Assembly (NCBI GenBank): GCA_937959315.1
Contig: CALGRC010000198.1
Span: 1-21,648 of the forward strand
Length of the DNA: 21,648 bases
Source of the DNA: an uncultured Clostridia bacterium
GTDB taxonomy: Bacteria > Bacillota > Clostridia > UMGS1810
Direction of reading: 5' to 3'
The notes under the pieces: model-generated
The model's database searches: none
Told to the model about the DNA's origin: nothing
What the model saw: only the letters and a program-made list of their open reading frames with translations
Part shown: in pieces, positions 14,506 to 21,648 of the stretch
How positions within the stretch are numbered: the stretch's first letter is position 1
Layout of the letters: each line of letters starts with the position of its first letter
Translations under genes and position numbers: made by a program

Positions 14506-17013
14506 TTAATAGACTACCAATACCCGTACCCGCCCTCCATAGGACGGCCGTTTATCATAAAAAGCCGACAAGTTGGATTGGGCGTCGCCGACAATATCAG
14601 ATAGCGGGATAATTTGATAGCTGTAATCATACGACCGCTGATAAACCACAACATCGTCCGCCAATTCCCATTTTCCTTCTTCTGTTTCGATACAAGTATC
14701 GGTCACTGCTTCTATTTTTTCATCTACCTGCACCAGCGGCGTAAGGGACGAAAGCCGTCCGCTGCCGTCAACCACCGCTTTAACCGGCTGCCCAGTCGTG
14801 ATATTGGTATAAGCGGCATTGGAAAGGCTTAGCGTCAAAGAAGTACCGTCGATATCGCAGGTATAGCTGCCGCTGGCGCTCCCCACACCATTGCCGCCAG
14901 AAGTAATCCTGCTGTCCGCATTGGTGACAATCCCGTATTGGTACATATCCCCAGTCACATCTTCCAGAATCAACGTAACAATATCCCCATACGAATCCGT
15001 TTCATAATACAAAACGTCGCTTGCTGAAATGCTGACGCCGTCCAGCCGCTGCGGGAAAATGGTTGTCCATGCGCCTGCTTCATCACTCTCGTTGGTGCTC
15101 ACATCTAAAATCTGCACATTTGCCGCCAGCGTATGGCTGCCAAGTTTCAAGCTAGACGCGTTTACAGTACCCGAAATATCCCGGCCGGAGCTTCTGACTG
15201 TTACCGTGGCGCTGCTGTCTTTAAAATTGACTGTCACCACACTGTTGACGTATTTGGAATAGTCACTGCCGGTGGCGTATTCCCCGCTGCTGCCATCCGG
15301 CAGGGCTACCGTAATATAATTAGACGTATATTTGCCTCCCGACGCATTGGTATATTCTTTCGTGCCCGCACCTGTCAAATACCCAGTCACACTGGTTTGT
15401 GCCGGGCTGATGACATCCGCCACCTGTCCGCTCTTGCCCAGAAGGAGCGTCACTGTATCGCCATAGCGGAAACTTCCGTTGGACGACACCGCATTAAAAG
15501 CCGCAACCCCTTCCAGCGTATATTCTACGCCGGATACTGTGATAGTTTCCGGCAAATCCTTATTGGGCGACGCCTTTTCATATACGCCCGTCACCTTGGT
15601 GCTGTAAGAAAACAGCATGCCCAAATCCTGCGAATAATAGGCAATATCATTGATTTGAATGTCATCAAGCGCCACTTTTACCCCGTCGCGCATAACCACA
15701 GCGCCCGATACATCGCCAAACTGTTCATACCAATTAGCGGCTTTTACAGTCACCGGCCCCTGCATATTGCCGTCTTCCAGGCTCACATAATCAATAGAAC
15801 CGCTGCTGCTGCGTTTTACATAAATGATATCCCCCATCTCCAGTTCACTTTTAAGCGCTCCATACGTAGATTTTTGGTCATCCCGGTAGGCAACGGCAGT
15901 ATCCGGAATATCTACCTGGCTGAGCGCTCCGTTTTGGTAGGTCACCACCGCGTTGTCCAGTTTGGAGTAAACCACATATTTTGTCATGGCGTTCACGTCG
16001 AGTTCCATACCAGACATACCGGCATTTTTGAGCAATGCATATTCTACCACGCCGCCGTCATTGGCGTAAATGGTAAAGCTGTCCCCCGTATTGGCTGTAC
16101 TGGCCATATTTTGATAGGTCGATTTTTCTGATTTATAATAAACGGTCAAATTTTCATCCAACGCCATGATTTTCCCATCCAGCACCAAGTCGGCGCCGAT
16201 GATATTATCCACATTATAGCTGGTAACCTGCTGGTTATATGGCGTAAATGACAATACCGTATCCCCGTTTTTGACAACCAGATCGCCGCGGCGCCCAACC
16301 ATACCAGCGTCAAAATCACTGCCGATTTTGTAATTCCCATTGGAGGTTACCAGCGTCCCGCTGTTAACCGAAGGGTCCTCCACAGTGGTGGCAATCAAAA
16401 CCACATCTTCCACAATTTCTGCATCAAATATGGAAATATACTCGCTGCCGCCGTCCTTTTGCCGCGTACCAAGCAGATTGTAAATGAGCATTACCACATC
16501 GCCGCGTGTCATTGCCTGCCCTACGCCCTTATCAATTCCCGCCATCAAATCCAAATTTTGCGCTAACCCTACCTGTCCATACGGCCAGGAAGCCCCAAAA
16601 TCTTCATCATTATATCCCAAAAGCTTTAAAGCAACCGTCGCCGCTTCTTCATACAATACCGGTTCATCCGGCCGGAAAGTAGAATCCACATACCCGGTCA
16701 CCAGCTTGTTGGCAACCGCCAGTTTGATATACGGCGCCGCCCAGTGGCTGTACGGTACATCCCGAAAGGGCGATACCGTCAAATTGGATGCCACTGCATT
16801 GCGGTATTGGGAAGCGGCAATGGCGATTTTGGTAAACTCAGCGCGCGTTACAGTGTTTTCCAATCCAAAGCTCCCGTCGGGGTATCCATCCATAATGTTC
16901 AAATCTGAAATCAGCCCGACCATTTCATCTACTTGAACGTTCTGCGCATAAGCCGGGGTGGCACACCATACAAATACCGCCGCCAAAAACAGCGCCATTG
17001 TTTTTTTCATCAT
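14506..17013 (-). CDS. Secreted S-layer-homology (SLH) domain protein
   Basis: 835 residues. Signal peptide at 1-23 (MMKK, hydrophobic core, cleavage after AYA), then three SLH domains at about 27-70, 83-133 and 142-184, with motifs such as DGYPDGSFG, FRDVPYSHWAAPYI and FRPDEPV. SLH domains bind secondary cell-wall polymer, so the protein should sit on the cell surface. The remaining 640 residues are Ser/Thr/Gly/Asp-rich and look beta-structured, with recurring GD-x-V-x8-G-x-V-x2-V units; no enzymatic motif is recognised. The start at 17013 follows AGGAGGA (17021-17027) by seven bases, preferred over an in-frame ATG at 17037 that would put charged residues before the signal peptide. It is the last gene of the transporter operon, 16 bases after the permease stop. 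Confidence 0.9.
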   Translation of the reverse strand: MMKKTMALFLAAVFVWCATPAYAQNVQVDEMVGLISDLNIMDGYPDGSFGLENTVTRAEFTKIAIAASQYRNAVASNLTVSPFRDVPYSHWAAPYIKLAVANKLVTGYVDSTFRPDEPVLYEEAATVALKLLGYNDEDFGASWPYGQVGLAQNLDLMAGIDKGVGQAMTRGDVVMLIYNLLGTRQKDGGSEYISIFDAEIVEDVVLIATTVEDPSVNSGTLVTSNGNYKIGSDFDAGMVGRRGDLVVKNGDTVLSFTPYNQQVTSYNVDNIIGADLVLDGKIMALDENLTVYYKSEKSTYQNMASTANTGDSFTIYANDGGVVEYALLKNAGMSGMELDVNAMTKYVVYSKLDNAVVTYQNGALSQVDIPDTAVAYRDDQKSTYGALKSELEMGDIIYVKRSSSGSIDYVSLEDGNMQGPVTVKAANWYEQFGDVSGAVVMRDGVKVALDDIQINDIAYYSQDLGMLFSYSTKVTGVYEKASPNKDLPETITVSGVEYTLEGVAAFNAVSSNGSFRYGDTVTLLLGKSGQVADVISPAQTSVTGYLTGAGTKEYTNASGGKYTSNYITVALPDGSSGEYATGSDYSKYVNSVVTVNFKDSSATVTVRSSGRDISGTVNASSLKLGSHTLAANVQILDVSTNESDEAGAWTTIFPQRLDGVSISASDVLYYETDSYGDIVTLILEDVTGDMYQYGIVTNADSRITSGGNGVGSASGSYTCDIDGTSLTLSLSNAAYTNITTGQPVKAVVDGSGRLSSLTPLVQVDEKIEAVTDTCIETEEGKWELADDVVVYQRSYDYSYQIIPLSDIVGDAQSNLSAFYDKRPSYGGRVRVLVVY

Positions 17014-17029
17014 ACCCAGTTCCTCCTCA

Positions 17030-18205
17030 TCAATCATATCGCAGCGCTTCTATCGGGTTTAGCTTTGAAGCCTTGCGCGCTGGGAAATATCCAAACGTCA
17101 CCCCGATGACCACCGATACCGAAAACGCCACCGTAATGGCCGTAACCGAAATGGACGATGTAAAACCTAAAAAGGTTGCAGCATAGGCGGCGGCAATGCC
17201 AAGCAAAATGCCCAAAATGCCGCCCACCCCGCTTGTGGTAATCGCTTCCACCACAAACTGGCTCATAATATCCCACGGTTTTGCGCCCAAGGACTTTCGT
17301 ATCCCAATTTCCCGTGTACGCTCGGTAACCGACACCAACATAATATTCATAATGCCAATACCGCCTACCAGCAGCGAAATACCGGCCACCCCCACCAATA
17401 CCATAGTCATGGTACCGGTCAGTTCGTTCACCTGCTCCAGGCTCTCCGCCTGATTAAACACACTGTAGGCGTTGGAGCTGGAATATACACCCAGCAGATA
17501 ATTTTCAATGACCGTCACCGCCTGATCAACGGTATCTTTGTTTGCAGCACTGAAATTGTAACTGCTGATGGCAAACATACCGGCCAATTTCTGTGCAACG
17601 GTATATGGAATCAGGATGGTATCATCGCTCGATCCTTCGGTACCGCCATTTTTATCTTCCAAAACGCCTACGATGTTAAAGACGCTATTATTAATTTTGA
17701 TGGTTTTGCCAAGCGAGTCCTCCCCTTCAAACAGCTCATTTGCAATATAGGTGCCAATCACACAGTTGCGCTGCCGGGTTTCTACATCCATATAGGCAAT
17801 ATTCCGCCCTGTCTGCACTTTTGTGTTTTTGATTTCTTCATAATATTCATTTACCCCTGTGCAGGTGGTGGTTATATTGCTGTTTTGATATTTTACAGTC
17901 GCATTTGCCACGCTGATGGTCGGGCTGCACGCACTGATGACATCAGGGTTGTCTTCTGCCAGCTGCTGCATATCATCTGCCGTCACGGTCCGGTTGCCGC
18001 CCCGTCCCCGGATGGATACGCTGATAAGATTGGTGCCCATACTCTCAAATGTGGACACCATATCCTTGCTCATGCCATCCACTAGGCTGACTAAAACAAT
18101 GACTGCCGCAACGCCTATGATGATGCCCAGCATGGTCAAAAATGACCGCATTTTGCTGCTGGCCAGGCTTTTGACCGCCAGGATAAATGCCTGCCTTATA
18201 TCCAT
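17030..18205 (-). CDS. MacB/FtsX-type ABC transporter permease
   Basis: 391 residues: one N-terminal transmembrane helix (about 21-43), a large extracellular MacB-type core domain (about 45-255), then three C-terminal helices (around 262-290, 318-343 and 350-372). The cytoplasmic loop ERTREIGIRKSLGAKPWDI and the C-terminal FPARKASKLNPIEALRYD are hallmarks of MacB/LolC/YknZ permeases. These are mechanotransmission-type ABC systems that act on substrates outside the membrane rather than carrying them through a pore. In monoderm bacteria the partner set is ATPase, permease and membrane-fusion protein, as here. The start overlaps the ATPase stop by ten bases, with AAGGGGG as ribosome binding site. 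The substrate is unknown. Confidence 0.93.
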   Translation of the reverse strand: MDIRQAFILAVKSLASSKMRSFLTMLGIIIGVAAVIVLVSLVDGMSKDMVSTFESMGTNLISVSIRGRGGNRTVTADDMQQLAEDNPDVISACSPTISVANATVKYQNSNITTTCTGVNEYYEEIKNTKVQTGRNIAYMDVETRQRNCVIGTYIANELFEGEDSLGKTIKINNSVFNIVGVLEDKNGGTEGSSDDTILIPYTVAQKLAGMFAISSYNFSAANKDTVDQAVTVIENYLLGVYSSSNAYSVFNQAESLEQVNELTGTMTMVLVGVAGISLLVGGIGIMNIMLVSVTERTREIGIRKSLGAKPWDIMSQFVVEAITTSGVGGILGILLGIAAAYAATFLGFTSSISVTAITVAFSVSVVIGVTFGYFPARKASKLNPIEALRYD

Positions 18206-18888
18206 GCTGCGTCCCCCTTTGTCTCGTCCGATACAATTTTACCATCCTGGATACGTACCACCCGCCGTATTTCTGCCGCTATCGAGTTATCATGCGTAAT
18301 AAGCACTACCGTCGTCCCGTCGCGGTTGAGTTGTTTCATAAAATCCAGCACTTCCCGCCCGGTTTTAGAATCCAGCGCCCCAGTTGGTTCGTCGGCTAAA
18401 ATTACCGGCGGGTTGCCCGACAGCGCCCGCGCAATGGACACCCTTTGCTGCTGCCCGCCCGAGAGCTGGGATGGATATTTGCGCGCCCGGTCGGATAGCC
18501 CGACACGTTCCAGCGCTTCCAAAGCCATCTTCTTGCGCTGTTCCGGCCGAATACCGCGGTATACCAGCGGAAGTTCTACATTTTCTAAAATGCTCAGCTT
18601 TGGGATCAGGTTATACTGCTGAAATACAAACCCTAATTCCTTGTTGCGGATATGCGCCAAATCGTTTTCCCCCATGGTGCTCACATCTACGCCGTTTAAA
18701 CAGTAGGTGCCGCTGGTTGGAATATCCAGGCATCCGATGATGTTCATGCAGGTGGATTTTCCAGAACCGGACGACCCGACAATGGCAACAAATTCCCCTT
18801 TCTGCACCGACAGGGAAATCCCATCCAGCGCCCTGACTTCACTATCGCCGTCCGAATAAATTTTATAGATATCTGTCAATGCAATCAT
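18196..18888 (-). CDS. ABC transporter ATP-binding protein (MacB/LolD type)
   Basis: 230-residue nucleotide-binding subunit. Walker A GSSGSGKS (38-45), Q-loop Gln90, signature LSGGQ (142-146), Walker B VILADE (162-167, catalytic Glu167) and switch His199 are all intact. The sequence belongs to the LolD/MacB/YknY group, which pairs with FtsX-like permeases. It lies between the membrane-fusion protein (12 bases upstream) and the permease (ten-base overlap). The ribosome binding site AGGAG overlaps the stop codon of the preceding gene, implying coupled translation. Confidence 0.95.
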   Translation of the reverse strand: MIALTDIYKIYSDGDSEVRALDGISLSVQKGEFVAIVGSSGSGKSTCMNIIGCLDIPTSGTYCLNGVDVSTMGENDLAHIRNKELGFVFQQYNLIPKLSILENVELPLVYRGIRPEQRKKMALEALERVGLSDRARKYPSQLSGGQQQRVSIARALSGNPPVILADEPTGALDSKTGREVLDFMKQLNRDGTTVVLITHDNSIAAEIRRVVRIQDGKIVSDETKGDAAWI

Positions 18889-18900
18889 AACCAGCCGCTC

Positions 18901-20838
18901 CTATCTGCCACCAGGCATTCCGCCTCCGCCAGGCATACCTCCGCCACCGGGCATCCCACCTTCCGGCATCCCGCCAGGCATACCTCCGCCGCCGGGCATT
19001 CCGCCCATCATCCCTTCTTCCGCCGACGAGGCAGAAGCGGTGGTATCCGGCAGCAGCACTACCTGTCCTTCAGACAACCCGCTGGTAATTTCAACAAAGG
19101 AATCATCACTCAACCCCACTTCCACCTGCACCAACTGATAGCCATCCGGTACCTCAATGCCGTTAGCAGCCATGTTTTCCATATCATCCGGTGGTTGGGG
19201 GAAATCCCCATCCGGCTGTTCCATACCATCAACAGGCTGCCCGGCTGTATCATCCATACTGCTATCCATATCCGGCCCGCCTTGCGAAACACCATCCGGC
19301 ACTGTACCTTCTGGCAGCCCTTCCATTTGCGGCATACCTTCTGGACGGCCAGATGCCGGCGCCTGCGCATTATCTGATGCAACCGTGCCATCATCCTTAA
19401 CAATCACCATGTTTCCCCGCCGCACCGCTGAAAGCGGTACACGCAATACATTTTCCCGTGACTCTATCACAATGCTGGCGTTGACGTTCATGCCGGGAAT
19501 CAACCCTGTAGACTCCCCGCCGTCCACTACCACCTTTACCGGATAGGAAGTCACCCCGTTGGATGCCGTCCCCACAATACTGATATTGTCCACTACGCCG
19601 GTAAAAGTCTGCCCTTCCAGCGCATCGGCGGTGATTTCTACCTTCTGCCCAACGGCAATGCTGCTGATATCCAATTCGTCTACACTGATTTCAAATATCA
19701 GGGTAGACATATCGGCAATGATACACATCACGGTACTGTTGGTCCCGCTTTCCAGTTTATCGCCTGCTTTGGAAGTCTTTTGAATCACTTTCCCAGAAAT
19801 AGGGGCTGTAATGCTATAATCTTCCAGCGATTCATAGGATTTTTGCAAACTCAGTTCCGCATCCCGTACCGAAAGGTCGCCCTGCCTGGCATTGTTAACC
19901 GTGGTATCACTGTCTAGCTGCAGCAACACGGCGCCCGCCTCTATGTAATCACCCTGCTGATAGCTGAGCCCATAAGCTTTGCCCGACGCCTCCGCCAGCA
20001 CCGTTTCGCTTTCATAATAAGAAAATGTGCCCGAGTTATTACAGGCATAATCACCCACCAATGCGGTTGCCTTATCGTCTGGCTTGATACCGCCTGGATT
20101 TGGCACCCGGATTTCCACACTGGTTACCGATACGCCGTCGTCGTTTACCAACCAACCGGACGCCACACGCTCTACCGTACCAGTCAATGTGGAAAAGGAG
20201 CCTTCCATACTGACGGAAGCACTCTGCCCCGCCCATAAATTGCGGGCATCATCAGTATTGAAATCAATGGTAAGCCGCATATCGTCAGTATTGACTATTT
20301 CAGCTACTTGGCTGCCGCTTTGCACGTTGTCCCCATTTTCTACCGATAATGTTTTGATGACTCCGGAAATCCCTGCCCGGATGGTCAAATGAGCCAGCGC
20401 CTCCTGGTTTTGCTGGTTGCTCAGCTGCGATTTTTCCAGCGACGCTTCCGCTTTTTCTATCTCGTTGTCCAGTTCAGACGTGTCAATTTGGTATAGCAAA
20501 TCCCCCTCATTGACCTGCTGCCCTTCCGTTATATAATCAGCAATGATTTCCCCTTTGGCGAGCGAAGTTATCTCATACTGTTCAATCGCCTCTATGGTAC
20601 CGCTGCCTTCAATGACCTTGGATACGTCGCCACGCGTAACCAGCCCAGTCTGCTGCGCCGATACTGAAGCAGGCCCGGTCATCTTGCGATAGATGGCAAA
20701 AGAACCCACGCCCAGCGCAATTACGACCAGGCAAATCACACCATTCCGTATCCATTTTTTATTTGGTCTTTTCCAGTGTATCCCCTTCCATTTTTGCGAA
20801 ACCTTCGCTCCAACGCCCTTAAGATTCCATTCCGGCAT
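18901..20838 (-). CDS. Membrane-fusion protein (HlyD/MacA-like) with duplicated module and Met-Pro-Gly tail
   Basis: 645-residue adaptor subunit, much longer than the usual 370-420. A basic cytoplasmic N-terminus (1-30) precedes one membrane helix (about 31-51). A first lipoyl-hairpin-lipoyl and barrel module follows (about 65-265), with a predicted coiled hairpin near 122-150. A second, complete module follows (about 278-485), including ITAPISGKVIQ, LIPGMNVNASIVI and VLRVPLSAV. A Pro/Gly/Met/Asp-rich acidic insert (about 488-565) interrupts the final barrel, which resumes at DGYQLVQVEVGLSDDSFVEI. The C-terminus (609-645) consists of MPGGGG/MPGG repeats. AAAGGAG lies eight bases upstream of the start. 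It is the first gene of the operon with the ABC ATPase, permease and SLH protein. I saw no strong sigma-A promoter before it (only a TAAAAT -10 at 20873-20878 without a good -35). Confidence 0.9.
   Translation of the reverse strand: MPEWNLKGVGAKVSQKWKGIHWKRPNKKWIRNGVICLVVIALGVGSFAIYRKMTGPASVSAQQTGLVTRGDVSKVIEGSGTIEAIEQYEITSLAKGEIIADYITEGQQVNEGDLLYQIDTSELDNEIEKAEASLEKSQLSNQQNQEALAHLTIRAGISGVIKTLSVENGDNVQSGSQVAEIVNTDDMRLTIDFNTDDARNLWAGQSASVSMEGSFSTLTGTVERVASGWLVNDDGVSVTSVEIRVPNPGGIKPDDKATALVGDYACNNSGTFSYYESETVLAEASGKAYGLSYQQGDYIEAGAVLLQLDSDTTVNNARQGDLSVRDAELSLQKSYESLEDYSITAPISGKVIQKTSKAGDKLESGTNSTVMCIIADMSTLIFEISVDELDISSIAVGQKVEITADALEGQTFTGVVDNISIVGTASNGVTSYPVKVVVDGGESTGLIPGMNVNASIVIESRENVLRVPLSAVRRGNMVIVKDDGTVASDNAQAPASGRPEGMPQMEGLPEGTVPDGVSQGGPDMDSSMDDTAGQPVDGMEQPDGDFPQPPDDMENMAANGIEVPDGYQLVQVEVGLSDDSFVEITSGLSEGQVVLLPDTTASASSAEEGMMGGMPGGGGMPGGMPEGGMPGGGGMPGGGGMPGGR
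18904..19014 (-). repeat. Coding repeats for MPGGGG tail of membrane-fusion protein
   Basis: Imperfect tandem units of 12-18 bases encode GMPGG, GMPEGG and GMPGGGG in the last 37 codons. Codon third positions vary between copies (GGC, GGT, GGA), which suggests selection on the protein rather than a recent DNA expansion. Confidence 0.8.
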
Positions 20839-20924
20839 ACTTCATACTCCTTTCGAGCTTGACGATGCTATCATTTTACCGGAAACACTTGAACGCGAAG
20901 TGGCAGAAATATGATAATTCTGTG

Positions 20925-20960
20925 AAAAAACCGGGCCTGCATATACAGGCCCGGTTTTTT
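20925..20960. terminator. Bidirectional terminator between cysteine hydrolase and transporter operon
   Basis: Perfect 15-bp inverted repeat (20925-20939 and 20946-20960) around a six-base CATATA loop. The arms end in six A and six T, so it works on either strand. On the minus strand it starts directly after the stop codon of the cysteine hydrolase (20961-20963) and shields the transporter operon, whose first gene begins about 90 bases farther on. Confidence 0.92.
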
Positions 20961-21488
20961 CTACCCTCCTATTACTTGAATTTGACATGCCTTCATTGCA
21001 CTTAGTGCTGTCTGATGGCTTTCCGGCGTCACGCCTGCACAACAGCCCGCATCTACCGCAATAGTTACCTCGGGCAAAAATGCCTTGAGCAGCAGCGCAT
21101 TAGAAATGACACATATATCCGTACACAATCCGCATAATTCTATTCCCGCAATGTCCTGCCGCTGCCGCAATTTATCCGCCAGCGCAGCCGCACCGAACGT
21201 CTCCTTTTTCACACATTGACCCTGCAAAAAATATGGCTGCAAAACATCGCATATTTCCCAACCATGCGTCCCTTCCAAACAATGCGGTACCGGAAGCTGT
21301 TTCCCTTCCTGGGTGTCCAAATAACCAGCGCTGTGCGTATCCTGTGTAAACCATACTTCTTTCCCGTCTGCCAAAGCCTTTCGCACCTTATCTGCCACCC
21401 GCGGCACAATGGCCTTTGCTTCTTTGGTCCCAAGCGCCCCGTCAATAAAATCATTCTGCATATCAATAACCAACAGCAGCTTTGCCAT
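20961..21488 (-). CDS. Nicotinamidase/isochorismatase-family cysteine hydrolase
   Basis: 175 residues, typical length for PncA-like amidases. The catalytic triad is visible: Asp9 (LLVIDMQNDF), Lys94 or Lys95 (VKKETFGA) and Cys126 (TDICV). Likely metal ligands Asp50 and His52 (TQDTH) and His69 (PHCLEGTHGWE) fit nicotinamidases, which convert nicotinamide to nicotinate in NAD salvage. Other isochorismatase-like hydrolases share this fold, so the substrate is not certain. The start at 21488 is chosen because GAAGGGAT precedes it by about six bases; an in-frame extension to 21629 is upstream of the promoter and unlike the family. It is a single gene with its own promoter and terminator. Confidence 0.9.
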   Translation of the reverse strand: MAKLLLVIDMQNDFIDGALGTKEAKAIVPRVADKVRKALADGKEVWFTQDTHSAGYLDTQEGKQLPVPHCLEGTHGWEICDVLQPYFLQGQCVKKETFGAAALADKLRQRQDIAGIELCGLCTDICVISNALLLKAFLPEVTIAVDAGCCAGVTPESHQTALSAMKACQIQVIGG

Positions 21489-21510
21489 GCACATCCCTTC
21501 TTTCATTATC

Positions 21511-21540
21511 ATTATATCATAGATATCCGGCGTTTTACAA
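21511..21540 (-). promoter_or_regulatory. Sigma-A promoter for the cysteine hydrolase
   Basis: On the minus strand TTGTAA (21535-21540) is followed after 18 bases by a perfect TATAAT (21511-21516). Transcription would start near 21504, giving a short leader of about 16 bases with the ribosome binding site GAAGGGAT. Confidence 0.75.
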
Positions 21541-21582
21541 CCTGGTTTTTCGCATATGCTATGGATAGAAGGAGGTGCCGGT

Positions 21583-21648
21583 TTGATTCGCAAAACATAT
21601 GTTGCTGTGACCGTGCTGTTTGATTCCAACGGTAAAATGACACCGCTA
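21583..21648 (+). CDS. Unrecognised gene, N-terminal fragment with TTG start (cut by right window edge)
   Basis: A very strong ribosome binding site, AGAAGGAGGTG (21567-21577), lies five bases before a TTG at 21583. The frame stays open for 22 codons to the window edge and encodes MIRKTYVAVTVLFDSNGKMT then PL. The amphipathic beta-like pattern (TYVAVTVLFDSNG) looks like a real protein N-terminus, but too little is present to name a family. No clear promoter was seen; it is divergent from the cysteine hydrolase. Confidence 0.6.
   Translation, partial: MIRKTYVAVTVLFDSNGKMTPL

Noticed and set aside
15133..16131. 332-codon open frame on the plus strand, antisense to the SLH gene
   Set aside because: Its composition (many His, Arg, Ile) is typical of an antisense shadow, it has no ribosome binding site or family resemblance, and the SLH frame is clearly real.
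18904..19014. Recent DNA-level expansion or assembly artefact in the MPGGGG tail
   Set aside because: Copies differ at many synonymous positions and the frame ends cleanly with a stop coupled to the next gene's ribosome binding site.
21489..21629. 47-residue N-terminal extension of the cysteine hydrolase
   Set aside because: It overlaps the sigma-A promoter and the start of the divergent gene, and the family begins directly at the short hydrophobic strand before the catalytic Asp.

Overview
The window looks like chromosome of a spore-forming anaerobic member of the Clostridia (Bacillota). The reasons are AGGAGG-type ribosome binding sites, consensus sigma-A promoters, an energy-converting [NiFe] hydrogenase with its maturation cassette, an S-layer-homology (SLH) protein, and a sigma-G-like promoter before a tiny Asn/Gln-rich protein. 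The genus cannot be fixed from the sequence alone. I see no rRNA, tRNA, CRISPR array, insertion sequence or phage gene.

Layout, left to right. (1) 1-1110, minus strand: a malate/lactate dehydrogenase-family gene, followed by the first 38 codons of a malic enzyme that runs off the left edge. Arg at the substrate-specificity position, plus the malic enzyme neighbour, points to malate dehydrogenase and a malate shunt (oxaloacetate to malate to pyruvate). (2) 1191-1288: two divergent near-perfect sigma-A promoters. (3) 1358-11236, plus strand: an 11-gene operon, echABCDEF then hypA-hypF-hypC-hypD-hypE. It encodes a membrane-bound ferredoxin-linked hydrogenase and the proteins that build its NiFe(CN)2CO centre. 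hypB, the GTPase partner of HypA, is absent from the cassette. (4) 11267-12841, minus: a MutY adenine glycosylase with an extra Nudix domain fused at its N-terminus. (5) 12901-13155, minus: a 39-residue Asn/Gln/Lys-rich protein with its own terminator and a sigma-G-like promoter, possibly a spore protein. (6) 13248-14429, plus: a stand-alone amidohydrolase. (7) 20838-14506, minus: a four-gene operon of membrane-fusion protein, ABC ATPase, MacB-type permease and a secreted SLH protein. (8) 21488-20961, minus: a nicotinamidase/isochorismatase-family cysteine hydrolase. (9) 21583 to the right edge, plus: the start of an unrecognised gene with a TTG start codon.

How the genes work together. Ech hydrogenase couples reduced ferredoxin to H2 and ion translocation. 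The divergent malate dehydrogenase/malic enzyme pair can move reducing power from NADH toward a nicotinamide cofactor via malate. Both are redox-balancing systems of fermenting anaerobes and sit back to back on one intergenic region. The transporter operon ends in a cell-surface protein whose ribosome binding site lies just after the permease stop, suggesting a linked envelope function. The remaining genes are single units separated by clear bidirectional or strand-specific terminators.

The best candidates for novelty are the Nudix-MutY fusion, the duplicated-module membrane-fusion protein with its Met-Pro-Gly tail and co-transcribed SLH protein, the sigma-G-driven Asn/Gln-rich peptide, and the Ech/hyp operon without hypB. 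I did not find a wholly unfamiliar multi-gene system.
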